Positions 17,692 through 27,120 of a stretch of 64,000 bases of DNA are shown here, piece by piece (the first letter of the stretch is position 1; each line of letters starts with the position of its first letter). Origin of the DNA: Rubinisphaera italica (GTDB lineage: Bacteria; Planctomycetota; Planctomycetia; Planctomycetales; Planctomycetaceae). Location: contig NZ_SJPG01000001.1 in the NCBI RefSeq assembly GCF_007859715.1, positions 5,746,527-5,810,526 on the forward strand, written 5' to 3'. A program made the position numbers and the translations under genes. Below the pieces are notes generated by a model that saw nothing but the letters and a program-made list of their open reading frames with translations, made no database searches and was not told where the DNA came from.

Positions 17692-18730
17692 TGCGATCCC
17701 GATTCCCGCTAAACGCAGTCTGAAGTCCCTCGGTTTATTCATTGCAAAATGGGGACTGTTCGTTGCGGTTCTCTATTTTGTGATTCGCTACGGAGTCGAT
17801 CAGTGGAAAACGCTCGACCTGCGAAATGTGCAATGGTCCCCCGGCTGGCTTGCAGCAGCGATGATCGTCTATTTCTTTTCCTGGATTCCAGCGGCCTGGG
17901 TCTGGGGGGAACTGCTTCGGTCTGCGGGTTCTAAATTAGGATTTTATCCCCTGGTCCGTGCCCATTTCTGCGGGCACGTCGGTAAGTACATTCCCGGTAA
18001 AGCTCTCTCGCTCGTCATTCGGGCGGCTCTGGTTCGCGAACATGAAGTGCCATTAAGTATGGCAGGCTTAATGGCGACTGTGGAAACTCTCATCACTATG
18101 GCAACGGGGGTCATTGTTACCGTCGTCTTGCTTCCCTTATTAATCGGACAGGCAGACACTCAGGGAATCGCAACCGCCCTTCCCGTCCTGGCGCCCGTTC
18201 TGGATGCACCATCCTGGCAACGCTGGACCGCTGCCGGTTTGATCCTCGCATTTGCAATTGCCACCATTCCCATCTTTACACGACTGCTGGCCTTAGCCAC
18301 AAAAAAGCTCTCTCGGAAAATCGATTCCGCATCCACCGCAGAATTGCATCTCCCCTATCGAACCGTCGGTAAGTGGATGCTTGTCCTTGCCGGGGGGTGG
18401 TTTTTGAACGGTTGCAGTCTGGGACTTGTCTTGATGAGTCTGGGGATTTCGCCCGATCTGGCAAACAGTCCACTATTGTGGACATGCGCAGTCGCAGGTG
18501 CCACCTCGCTAGGATTTCTGGTGCTGTTTGCTCCCGGTGGTCTGGGTGTTCGTGAGGCAATTCTGATCGGCGTTTTGCAACTCTCACCACAAATCGATGC
18601 CTCGTTCGCTGTGGTCGCTGCAGTCTTACTCCGGCTGATTTCCTTCCTCAGTGAAGTTCTTTTTACGCTGCTGCTCTATTCGGTTTCCGGAAAACGGGTC
18701 TGGAAACCTGAATCCCAAAGTGATGATTGA
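17672..18730 (+). CDS. Second YbhN-like flippase-family membrane protein
   Basis: The 352-residue protein starts at an ATG inside the ACT gene, after AAGGACG. It is polytopic and of the LPG-synthase transmembrane / YbhN type: PLVRAHFCGHVGKYIPGKALS and FAPGGLGVREAILIGVL are family motifs. It is not closely similar to the first member 1 kb upstream, so it is a divergent paralogue, not a recent duplicate. Upstream in-frame codons overlap the ACT gene and lack a ribosome-binding site. Transport of a lipid or lipid-linked substrate across the inner membrane is inferred. It overlaps the ACT gene but its frame is intact. Confidence 0.82.
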   Translation: MTITSSDAIPIPAKRSLKSLGLFIAKWGLFVAVLYFVIRYGVDQWKTLDLRNVQWSPGWLAAAMIVYFFSWIPAAWVWGELLRSAGSKLGFYPLVRAHFCGHVGKYIPGKALSLVIRAALVREHEVPLSMAGLMATVETLITMATGVIVTVVLLPLLIGQADTQGIATALPVLAPVLDAPSWQRWTAAGLILAFAIATIPIFTRLLALATKKLSRKIDSASTAELHLPYRTVGKWMLVLAGGWFLNGCSLGLVLMSLGISPDLANSPLLWTCAVAGATSLGFLVLFAPGGLGVREAILIGVLQLSPQIDASFAVVAAVLLRLISFLSEVLFTLLLYSVSGKRVWKPESQSDD

Positions 18731-18853
18731 TACCGAATCCACATGAATACCTGAGACCTCCTATTTCAATCCCCGCAACCTTTCTTCCACTCCACAATCT
18801 CTTTATAAAGAATGAATTCTCAATTCGCTCCCGAAACATACTGTGAATAACCA

Positions 18854-20788
18854 ATGGATGTTGTCTCTGAGGCCACGAACTCAAATGGTGAGCATACCAG
18901 TAGTAGACGATCGATTCGGCGGTTTTATGGGGCTTTGCTGTTTGTCATCGCTGGTCTTCTGATTTTTGTGTTGCCTCTTGAATGGGGTCACTACACCTTA
19001 GCCATTAACGATGCACGGCCTCTTGTCAGCTGGATGGCCAACTTCAATGCCGATACCTCCCTCTATCTCTTCTGGCTGCTGGCCCTGCCATTCTTCTGGT
19101 TATTCAAACTGCATCTGATCGATCCCCAAGGCTCAGTCACAGTCAAAGTTGAATCCTGGTTGCAGCGGGGTCGATATCGTTTAAGAGATAACGAGCCGAG
19201 GGATCGCTGGTCGGGCAGGATTATGATGTCCTGTGTCGGCTTAGCCGGACTTCTCGTATCGCTTTGGATGGGGTTGCAATTCGGAGATTTGCCGCCAGCA
19301 TTTCACGACGAATACAGCTATCTGTTTCAAGCGGAAACTTATCTGCAGGGACGCTTATCAAATCCTCGATTCGAACCGGCTCCAGAATTATTCGACCAGA
19401 TGCACATTCTTAACGACAGCCCGGGACATTTTGTCAGCCGGTATTTCCCCGGTACTGGCCTCTGGATGACGCCATTTGTCGCCTTGGGTATTGTCTATAC
19501 AGGATACGCAATTGCTCAGGCGATCGTTTGTATGCTGATGTTTGGCATTGCCCGCGATCTCGGTGGAAATGGAGTCGGTCTGTTAACAGGATTGCTGTGT
19601 GCGGTTTTTCCGGGAATTGTCGTTTTCAGCAACCTGTTGTTATCGCATCATCCCTGTCTGTTGGGGTTGGGAGTCTTTATCTGGTCCTACCATCGTTATG
19701 CGATGAGTCATCAGCATCGCTATGCAATCCTGGCTGGCATCGGATTAGGATTTGCCATGTGGTGCCGTCCAATGACGGCTTTCGGGATTGCCCTGCCTTT
19801 CGCAATTCATTTCCTGGTTCGGCAGTGGAGAGAGTTCAAATCTTTGAAGCAACTGTCGAGCCATGTCGCTGCGATGGGCGGCCCGATACTCATTGCTCTG
19901 GTGCTCTTACTCCCTTACAACCTGGCGACAACAGGAAGCACATTCGTGACGCCTTATCAGGAATACACACAACTCCATACACCCAGGCACGTCTACGGTT
20001 TTTACAATGGAGATCGTGGAGATCGCTGGATTACCGAGCAGGCGGCTTTGGGAAATGAACTCCCGATCATCGAACACTACGACAATTGGGCGGAGAATTT
20101 AACACCCTCACTGGCATGGACCAATGTGATATCGCGGTTACTCATGACCGGTCAGATGACGATTGGCATTCTGCCCGCTCTGGCAGCCGTTTTGTTTTTT
20201 TGCAGTATTGGCCATCGCGACGAAAGCCTGTGGTGGCTGATTGGCGCAGCGGCTTTGAGCTTGCACATTGTGCATATTCCATACTGGTACGATGGAATCA
20301 TGCACTGGCATTACGTGTTCGAGTCGGCTCCTTTAGTCGCATTGATGTTTGCCAGAACTCTGCAGTTGGTGGCTTATAACGGAAGAATTCTCAATCATCA
20401 CTGGCTGGGAATCTGGTGGGCAGGATTAGCAGGAATCGGTTTGATGATTGCCTGCACCACCATTGAGCCGTTCTGGCAATCGACCGCAGCAACTGGCTTC
20501 AGCGAAGTGAAGTTCGCCCGCAGACAACATCAGGAATTGAATCAGATTCTGAAACAGAACATCAAAGAACCGGCAGTCGTCTTCATGAAAACCGATCCTG
20601 AAAATCTGCATATCGATTTTATTTTGAATTCACCCACACTCGACGATTCCGTCCTCCGTGCCCACTGGATGCCCGACAAGTACCCAGTTGAGGAATTGGA
20701 GAAATTATTTCCGGATCGAAATCTGTATCACATTGATTTGAAAACAGGAGTGATTCAATATTTGCGAAATACCGTTGAAACTCGATAG
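18854..20788 (+). CDS. GT39/ArnT-like integral membrane glycosyltransferase
   Basis: This 644-residue protein has about 11 hydrophobic segments and the GT39-type first external loop PPAFHDEYSYLFQAETYLQG, whose Asp-Glu is the usual catalytic acid pair. Enzymes of this fold transfer sugar from a polyprenyl phosphate to lipid or protein on the periplasmic face. GHFVSRYFPGTGLWMTPF follows, and the C-terminus is a soluble tail of about 110 residues. It closes the membrane cluster that begins at 15754. The ATG at 18854 has no obvious ribosome-binding site. Acceptor and donor are unknown. Confidence 0.8.
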   Translation: MDVVSEATNSNGEHTSSRRSIRRFYGALLFVIAGLLIFVLPLEWGHYTLAINDARPLVSWMANFNADTSLYLFWLLALPFFWLFKLHLIDPQGSVTVKVESWLQRGRYRLRDNEPRDRWSGRIMMSCVGLAGLLVSLWMGLQFGDLPPAFHDEYSYLFQAETYLQGRLSNPRFEPAPELFDQMHILNDSPGHFVSRYFPGTGLWMTPFVALGIVYTGYAIAQAIVCMLMFGIARDLGGNGVGLLTGLLCAVFPGIVVFSNLLLSHHPCLLGLGVFIWSYHRYAMSHQHRYAILAGIGLGFAMWCRPMTAFGIALPFAIHFLVRQWREFKSLKQLSSHVAAMGGPILIALVLLLPYNLATTGSTFVTPYQEYTQLHTPRHVYGFYNGDRGDRWITEQAALGNELPIIEHYDNWAENLTPSLAWTNVISRLLMTGQMTIGILPALAAVLFFCSIGHRDESLWWLIGAAALSLHIVHIPYWYDGIMHWHYVFESAPLVALMFARTLQLVAYNGRILNHHWLGIWWAGLAGIGLMIACTTIEPFWQSTAATGFSEVKFARRQHQELNQILKQNIKEPAVVFMKTDPENLHIDFILNSPTLDDSVLRAHWMPDKYPVEELEKLFPDRNLYHIDLKTGVIQYLRNTVETR

Positions 20789-20952
20789 GCAAAATTGAGT
20801 CATGTGTGGCATGTCACTGAGCAACGCGAAAGGCGTGGTCCACTGCGATCACCACGCCCATCACTTCGTTCTGGGACGTGCCACCCAATTCAATAATTAC
20901 TAAACCATCAAAAAGCCGCTATCGTAATCTGCAAACTGCAGTAGTGATCAAT

Positions 20953-20990
20953 AAAAACGCCACACCGAATGAAATCCGGCATGGCGTTTT
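20953..20990. terminator. Bidirectional terminator between convergent genes
   Basis: AAAACGCCACACCG and CCGGCATGGCGTTTT form a stem flanked by A- and T-runs, so it can stop transcription from either side. It lies between the GT39-like gene and the alkyltransferase-like gene, whose stops are at 20788 and 21015. Confidence 0.75.
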
Positions 20991-21014
20991 GTGACTCCGC
21001 TAATGGCAGGCGAA

Positions 21015-21359
21015 TCAGTTGGATTCGGCCATCGACCATTTGAGTAAGGTTTCGTCTGGGTTGGTCAAGACGACAACTTCTTTGTCCTTGTCCGTATCTT
21101 CGAGTTCATACCCGGAATCGGCAAGGAGTTCCTGTTGTTCACTTCCTTTTTCAACTTGCAATTCATCGTTAATGGCGCGGAACCACTGTAAGTGTGGCCA
21201 ATCGCGACGCACGTGCTTCAGGCAGGTTTGAATGGTTCGACCATTCGCTCCAGGACTGAAGCCGGCCCGCTGTGCGATCTCTGTAAATGTTCCTAATTTA
21301 TCTGCACGTTTCAGTTCCCAGAGAACTTCTGCAACGGCTTCTGCACGAGACGACGACAT
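21015..21359 (-). CDS. Alkyltransferase-like (ATL / MGMT-domain) protein without the catalytic cysteine
   Basis: This 114-residue protein resembles the DNA-binding domain of O6-alkylguanine-DNA alkyltransferases. The helix-turn-helix region GTFTEIAQRAGFSP, the arginine finger region RTIQTCLKHV and the following WPHLQWFRAI are recognisable. In MGMT the last block is PCHRV with the active cysteine; here the position reads PHLQW, so no alkyl transfer is possible. ATL proteins bind alkylated bases and flag them for nucleotide excision repair; that role is inferred. The start at 21359 has GAGG seven bases ahead, which decides against a TTG at 21374. A bidirectional terminator follows the stop. Confidence 0.6.
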   Translation of the reverse strand: MSSSRAEAVAEVLWELKRADKLGTFTEIAQRAGFSPGANGRTIQTCLKHVRRDWPHLQWFRAINDELQVEKGSEQQELLADSGYELEDTDKDKEVVVLTNPDETLLKWSMAESN

Positions 21360-21520
21360 AATAAACCTCTTCAATGTTACACTGCTAACTCTTCATTTTT
21401 CATCAAATGACGATAGGCTATGCTAACGGAAAATACGCAATATCTCAATACTGATTTCAATTATGCTGATCAGTTGTGAATATTCAGATCTCCGTTTCAT
21501 GTATTATCGATTGGAAATGA

Positions 21521-22522
<1,002 letters not shown>

Positions 22523-23188
22523 GACAACTTGATGAATTGTAATTTCGGCTGGCTGGGATCACAGCGCAGCGAAGCCCTTAAATAGTGTGCAGAGTCGTAG
22601 TTCGCCCAACGTAAATGTTGCTTAATTCTAGAGCGTATTCAAAAATCACCTGCAGCGTTTGGCAGGAGCAAACTCAATGTTTTGCGGTCATTGGAGTCCA
22701 AGCGACTGCAGAAACCATTTGAAAATGGTCTAAGATCCATAGTCGAATCAAACACTGCCGGTCAAACCACCAGTGGCACACGCCAGACGACATTTTGCGA
22801 TAGACAGACGATAACGATTCTTCACGCACTCGCTTGCGCTTCGTGCTTGTATGCTGATTTTTCCTGCTCATTACCTGCTGATGTTGCCTCGCTGCATCAA
22901 AACCGTTGCGTTTTGGCAACAGATCGGAATGGTCTGTGTGGCCGTTAAGACAGCATCTTGACGACTCACTTCCTTTGCCAATTTTCTGGTTTTGTGTTTG
23001 CACTCTTGAAAGCAGTCCTCCCTCATCATGGAATAGATTCATGATCAACAGTGAATCGCAGATGCGGTCGTCAGGGAAGCCTGTTGAAAGTTGTCATTGC
23101 GACAATCGCGATGAAATTGCCCGGCAAAACAATCAAAGAGAAATTAAAAAAAGTTAAGAAAATAATCTCCCGCAGAAAGGGACAAATC
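22523..23188. other. Intergenic region, one short repeat-like sequence
   Basis: This 666-bp stretch has no convincing gene. Around 22825-22855 it carries CACTCGCTTGCGCTTCGTGC, which I recall as a widespread planctomycete intergenic repeat; that identification is memory-based and there is only one copy in this window. Downstream sequence includes the ribosome-binding site of the small pilin-like gene. Short frames on both strands are not supported. Confidence 0.45.
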
Positions 23189-23521
23189 ATGTTTACAGAA
23201 TTGATGAACGATGAAGCTGGTTTCATCGTCTCGGCTGAACTGGTGTTGATCGCGACAATCCTCGTTATCGGATTGATTGTCGGTTTGAGTGAAGTTCAGC
23301 ACGCGATTGTCAGCGAGTTGAATGATGTGGGCGATGCGATCGGCACGCTGAATCAAAGTTACTACTACTCGGGATTTTCTGCTAAAAAATCCCAGGGATA
23401 TGGGTATAAGTCATATGCCCGTGGTTCAGTATTTCAGGATACGACTGATGAATGTGACAACAATCAGTGTGATATCAGTTGTGATCCACCGACTGCAGAA
23501 GGTCCTAAACAGAGTTGGTAA
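23189..23521 (+). CDS. Small pilin-like secreted/membrane protein
   Basis: This 110-residue protein starts with a short charged segment, FTELMNDEAGFIVSAELVLI, followed by a single hydrophobic helix (ILVIGLIVGL). This Glu-before-helix layout resembles Flp/TadE-type pilins and a planctomycete small-protein family. The tail contains CDNNQCDISC cysteines, perhaps disulfide-bonded outside the membrane. The ATG at 23189 has AAGGGA upstream. A terminator follows immediately. I have not matched it to a characterised protein. Confidence 0.6.
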   Translation: MFTELMNDEAGFIVSAELVLIATILVIGLIVGLSEVQHAIVSELNDVGDAIGTLNQSYYYSGFSAKKSQGYGYKSYARGSVFQDTTDECDNNQCDISCDPPTAEGPKQSW

Positions 23522-23566
23522 TGAACTCGCAAGTCCTTCTTCATAACACGAATTGACGAATCAAAG

Positions 23567-23604
23567 TGACTCCAGACGGAATTCCGTTCGGAGTCGCTTT
23601 TTTA
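23567..23604 (+). terminator. Intrinsic terminator after the pilin-like gene
   Basis: GACTCCAGACGGAATTCCGT and the partner TCGGAGTC form a long stem followed by TTTTTT. It also sits just after the convergent gene that ends at 23627. Confidence 0.8.
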
Positions 23605-23626
23605 ATTCGATGCAGGCAAAGAGTCT

Positions 23627-25405
23627 TCAATTTTGTGGAGGTGGAGGCAAGCGGAAGAATGATTTCGTTGACGAGTCGATTCGCTTCTGTACTTTCGTCT
23701 GGTAAATCGGAGGTGAGGGTAATATTTCAACTGGCGAAGTGCTGATTCGCTCGCGAAACTTTTCTGCTGTCTCCGTGAATTGCTGTTCTGCGTTGGCTTG
23801 CAGATCCTCGGCAGGCAACAAGGGATCATTCTGTGACGCAGAAAACATTCCCGCGATTAAATCATCGGTCGTTTTGTAATCCGAGTGATCCATTTTTCTG
23901 TTAAATGGATTCTCCACAATTTTCTCTGTGGGTGGTGCAGGAATCGATTCCACGATTTCTTGATTCTTGATGATCTCCTGTTTGATCTCTGAAAACGGAT
24001 TGAATGATTCGTCAGCAGTTGGTGCGAGAGAACTCAACTTGGGGGAGTAAGTCGCATTGTTCCATCCCGCTAACAATGCAATATAAATGAGGCGAGCGGT
24101 GGCCGCTTCCTGGTTTTCAAGGGTATTGGGAAGTTGGACGTCCACACTGGAATAGTTATGAGCCGGCTCCACTCCACTGATCTCCAGTTCCGAAGTCACA
24201 CGGTAGGAACCGGGAACCGACATTAAGGCATCGATCGATTCCTGATCGGAGGAGAACGTCAGCTTGCCACGATCGAGCATTCCACGAGAAACGCGAACGA
24301 GCCGCGATGGAGACAAATCTGAGATTCGTCGAGACAGATCTGCTTCCGAAAGTGGTGATTTCGGATTGGCAATCAGGACATCGAGTCTTTGATGAGAACT
24401 GGCCCCATCAAGCCATTCGCTTCGCAGGCTCGCAAACAGAGCCGACAACACGCCTGGATTATTGCTGATCGAATCATCCAGTACACAGACAGTTCGCTGA
24501 GAGCCGTTACCGATTGTGAACTGTCGCCAGCTTTCTGGACTCACACTAGCTTGATGTGACTCCTGCACTTGTTTTGTGAGAGATTCCTTTTGATTTTCTA
24601 CTTGATCAAATTTCTTACTGGTTGTTTCGACAAGTTCTTCCAGATCGGAAGGCACAGGCACTCCGAAAGGAGAACGTTTTTGCTCGGTTACTTTTTCAGT
24701 GGTTGTCGATTCAATGGAATTGCTGAATTTGTCGCTGTTCTCGAACTTTGCAGGCTTTTCAGTCGACTCAGTCACTTTGGAGGAAGGGTCATCCCACAAG
24801 GACGTATTTGTCCGTCGCGATCGAGAATTTGTCTGGGTGGCTGGAACGGGTGCTGTCTCCTTTGGTGTCGCTTTTGGAGTACCGGTCATGGATTCACCCA
24901 GGCTGACAAGATCTGTCGGGAGCTTATTTTTAAAATCACTGGGAATTGGAATCGGCTCGGACAACTTATTTTCTGAAAAGCCAGGGGCCTCTGAATTTGA
25001 AGTGTTGAAACCTGGGGCCTCGCCAAAACTACTCCATTCCGAGAACGGATCAAACGGTTCACTGACTGGTGAAGATGAACCGAGAGAGGTCATCTGCTGT
25101 TTCTGATAAGCGTATCCGATTCCACAGAGAATCAGGACGGCGAGAAAATGTCTTAATACTGAAAGCATGGCTTTTTTGCCTGAATGAGAACGTTGGGAAG
25201 TCGGTTTCTTCTCACTCACAGCAGCAGGCTTAATGACAGCAGGTGTGTTGACTTTCCACTCCTTTTGAGACAGCGCATTGGTGGGCTTCGTCTCGGGAAC
25301 AGGAGCGTCAACAGCAGTAGAGTTGCTTTCACCGTCAACAGATTCCGGATTTGTGGAATCGTTGCTGGCCAGCATACGCCGTCTTTGTTTATAGCGTGCG
25401 AACAT
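23627..25405 (-). CDS. Hypothetical protein with one membrane helix and a long disordered linker
   Basis: The frame has 592 residues with no family match. The first 75 are charged and low-complexity, one transmembrane helix follows (HFLAVLILCGIGYAYQ, about 86-102), and a Pro/Ser/Thr/Glu-rich linker runs to about 290. A folded domain (about 300-450) begins WRQFTIGNGSQRTVCVLDDS and has alternating helix/strand texture (VLIANPKSPLSEADLSRR). The topology suggests an N-in anchor with an external or cytoplasmic globular part. The ATG at 25405 follows GAGGC. The gene is monocistronic, and its stop lies close to the terminator of the convergent pilin-like gene. Confidence 0.6.
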   Translation of the reverse strand: MFARYKQRRRMLASNDSTNPESVDGESNSTAVDAPVPETKPTNALSQKEWKVNTPAVIKPAAVSEKKPTSQRSHSGKKAMLSVLRHFLAVLILCGIGYAYQKQQMTSLGSSSPVSEPFDPFSEWSSFGEAPGFNTSNSEAPGFSENKLSEPIPIPSDFKNKLPTDLVSLGESMTGTPKATPKETAPVPATQTNSRSRRTNTSLWDDPSSKVTESTEKPAKFENSDKFSNSIESTTTEKVTEQKRSPFGVPVPSDLEELVETTSKKFDQVENQKESLTKQVQESHQASVSPESWRQFTIGNGSQRTVCVLDDSISNNPGVLSALFASLRSEWLDGASSHQRLDVLIANPKSPLSEADLSRRISDLSPSRLVRVSRGMLDRGKLTFSSDQESIDALMSVPGSYRVTSELEISGVEPAHNYSSVDVQLPNTLENQEAATARLIYIALLAGWNNATYSPKLSSLAPTADESFNPFSEIKQEIIKNQEIVESIPAPPTEKIVENPFNRKMDHSDYKTTDDLIAGMFSASQNDPLLPAEDLQANAEQQFTETAEKFRERISTSPVEILPSPPIYQTKVQKRIDSSTKSFFRLPPPPQN

Positions 25406-25543
25406 GATGCAATGCCTCTATGCGCATCGGGAGTGGAAAACATAAGACTTGTTCCGACCCTGTTCCTCCGGAGCAGGTTGCGTTGTCGTTACAGGCCTGG
25501 AAATAAATGTCAGACAGTGCCAGACATTTAGGTCATACTTTTT

Positions 25544-25573
25544 GTTGGGTTACGCTTCGTTAACCCAACCTAC
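25544..25573 (+). repeat. R3 hairpin repeat, copy c
   Basis: GTTGGGTTACGCTTCGTTAA plus CCCAACCTAC, nearly identical to 17067-17096. It lies in the gap between two leftward genes. Confidence 0.85.
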
Positions 25574-25646
25574 TACGCGTTGATAATAAAGCACTGACAT
25601 TCCTGCCTGTGCGAATTACATTAGTGCTTTTGACAAACTCAAATTT

Positions 25647-25722
25647 AGGGTGGCACTGGTTCTGCCAGTGCCATGCAACTTCAGTTTAGTCTCGACTTGC
25701 CCTGGCGAAGCCAGTGGCACAC
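25647..25722 (+). repeat. R2 palindromic repeat, copy b (76 bp)
   Basis: Begins AGGGTGGCACTGG and ends CCAGTGGCACAC, with an internal TGGCACTGGTTCTGCCAGTG hairpin. It aligns with the reverse complement of 16943-17019. As at 17 kb, it lies next to an R3 copy. Confidence 0.8.
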
Positions 25723-25750
25723 CATCGTAAGCTTCAATAGAAACGATCCA

Positions 25751-26434
25751 TTAGCTTTCGATGCCAAGTCGATAACACAATTGTTCGAACTCTTCGGTGT
25801 AATCTGAAGTTGAAGAATGGACGTGCTCGGCTTCGGTAATGAACTTGAGTTCTTTACGGCAGTCGAGGCCGTGTCGTCGTAAAATGGCTTCAAACGGGAA
25901 GAGATCCTGCCCGTAAAGCAGAATCAGTTTGTGCTCGTCGAATTGAACCTCTAGAGGAATCTTTGGATTCACAACCGCAATTCCAGTACAGCCATCGTTG
26001 AGCAGCATATCTTCGTGATCGAAGAGGGTGCTTTTGAGGACCGGCAGGTCAATCGACTCACGATACAAATCGCGATGAACACCAGCGGCTTGCTCGTGAC
26101 TGGTTTCGAGAATCAGGTCGACTTCATCTCCCAGAGGATCGAGCAGGTCAATAAACAAATCGATGAGTCGTTCAGACGATTGAGCCGCCAGAATTACGGG
26201 AATCTCAACACCAGTATCTTTGTCCTGATAACTATCACGACGATAACCGGCACTGGGAACGACATCGAGATTATACGAAGGGCGGATTGCATCGGTGAGT
26301 TTGAAACTCCCATAACGGGAGATACTCAGATGATGCTCCAATTGCTCTTCGGACAGGTGATCGAAACTACTGCGCTGCGTTTCGATGCCTCCGTCTCGAT
26401 GATTTGTCCTGATGATTCGTTTGAGAAATCCCAT
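25751..26434 (-). CDS. Hypothetical protein, conserved-looking
   Basis: This frame has 227 residues from the ATG at 26434. No family was recognised. It opens GFLKRIIRTNHRDGG and is soluble and acidic overall, with balanced composition. Segments such as PSYNLDVVPSAGYRRDSYQD and LLYGQDLFPFEAILRRHGLD look like a real folded domain, and codon use matches neighbours. A longer frame to 26671 uses an unlikely start. It lies 341 bp from the previous gene's start, with R2 and R3 repeats between. Confidence 0.5.
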   Translation of the reverse strand: MGFLKRIIRTNHRDGGIETQRSSFDHLSEEQLEHHLSISRYGSFKLTDAIRPSYNLDVVPSAGYRRDSYQDKDTGVEIPVILAAQSSERLIDLFIDLLDPLGDEVDLILETSHEQAAGVHRDLYRESIDLPVLKSTLFDHEDMLLNDGCTGIAVVNPKIPLEVQFDEHKLILLYGQDLFPFEAILRRHGLDCRKELKFITEAEHVHSSTSDYTEEFEQLCYRLGIES

Positions 26435-27120
26435 AGTAATCTGTTCTTTCAACGACTTGTCAACTTTTCCGGAACAATCCTGTTGGTTGTTGTTCCTGAG
26501 AGTTCGTTTGTGAAGCTCTCCTGCAATTTGGTCGAGTGATTGTGCACGCAATACAGAATCACCCGAAAGGCGGCGAATTGCCGCGATCCCTTCCCTGGTC
26601 GTTTCCACTCTACAAAACCTAGAACATGATTCTGAGTTGTGTCGAATTGGATTCCTGTTGCGTCTCGACATTGCCCGACTCTCGGGGGTGACCTCTCATT
26701 CGTGTTACAATCGCTTCAATCCCTACCAAAAAATCCCACCTGAGCCGTTTCATCTCTTCAGAACTGTTTCCAGGCTCATCAGGTTTCCGGTACTCAAACC
26801 TAGCATCTGGTTGACCATTCGGAGGGAAATCAGGCTCTGGTTGGACGAATTCCAGTCAGTTAGAACGTCAAAAGGTTCAGTTAGCGATGTTTGGTCATAC
26901 AGGAAACTCAGGTCGAGTTTACCGCCGAGTGCGAAAGTCATTACTCAGCAATGACTTAGAGAGATTTCCCAAGGTTTGCAAAACTCCGGAAGATTGATTC
27001 AAGTTGGATCTATCGCCACAGAGGGTTCGGCTGAAGTGCAATTCCTACATCAGACTGTAATAATGTCAATCCGCAGGATTGTTGAAGACATTAAAAAGAC
27101 AGATCAGGATTAGTAGCGTC
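26435..27120. other. Intergenic region before glnE
   Basis: This 686-bp stretch lies between a leftward gene and rightward glnE. It carries no recognised gene. Short frames on both strands lack a ribosome-binding site. No hairpin repeats of the R1-R3 types were seen here. Confidence 0.5.

Noticed and set aside
22674..23048. 124-residue leftward frame between hemB and the pilin-like gene
   Set aside because: Contains the TSTKRKRV-type string typical of translated intergenic repeats; no other coding evidence.
26637..26954. 105-residue forward frame before glnE
   Set aside because: No ribosome-binding site or recognisable domain; composition unlike the neighbours.
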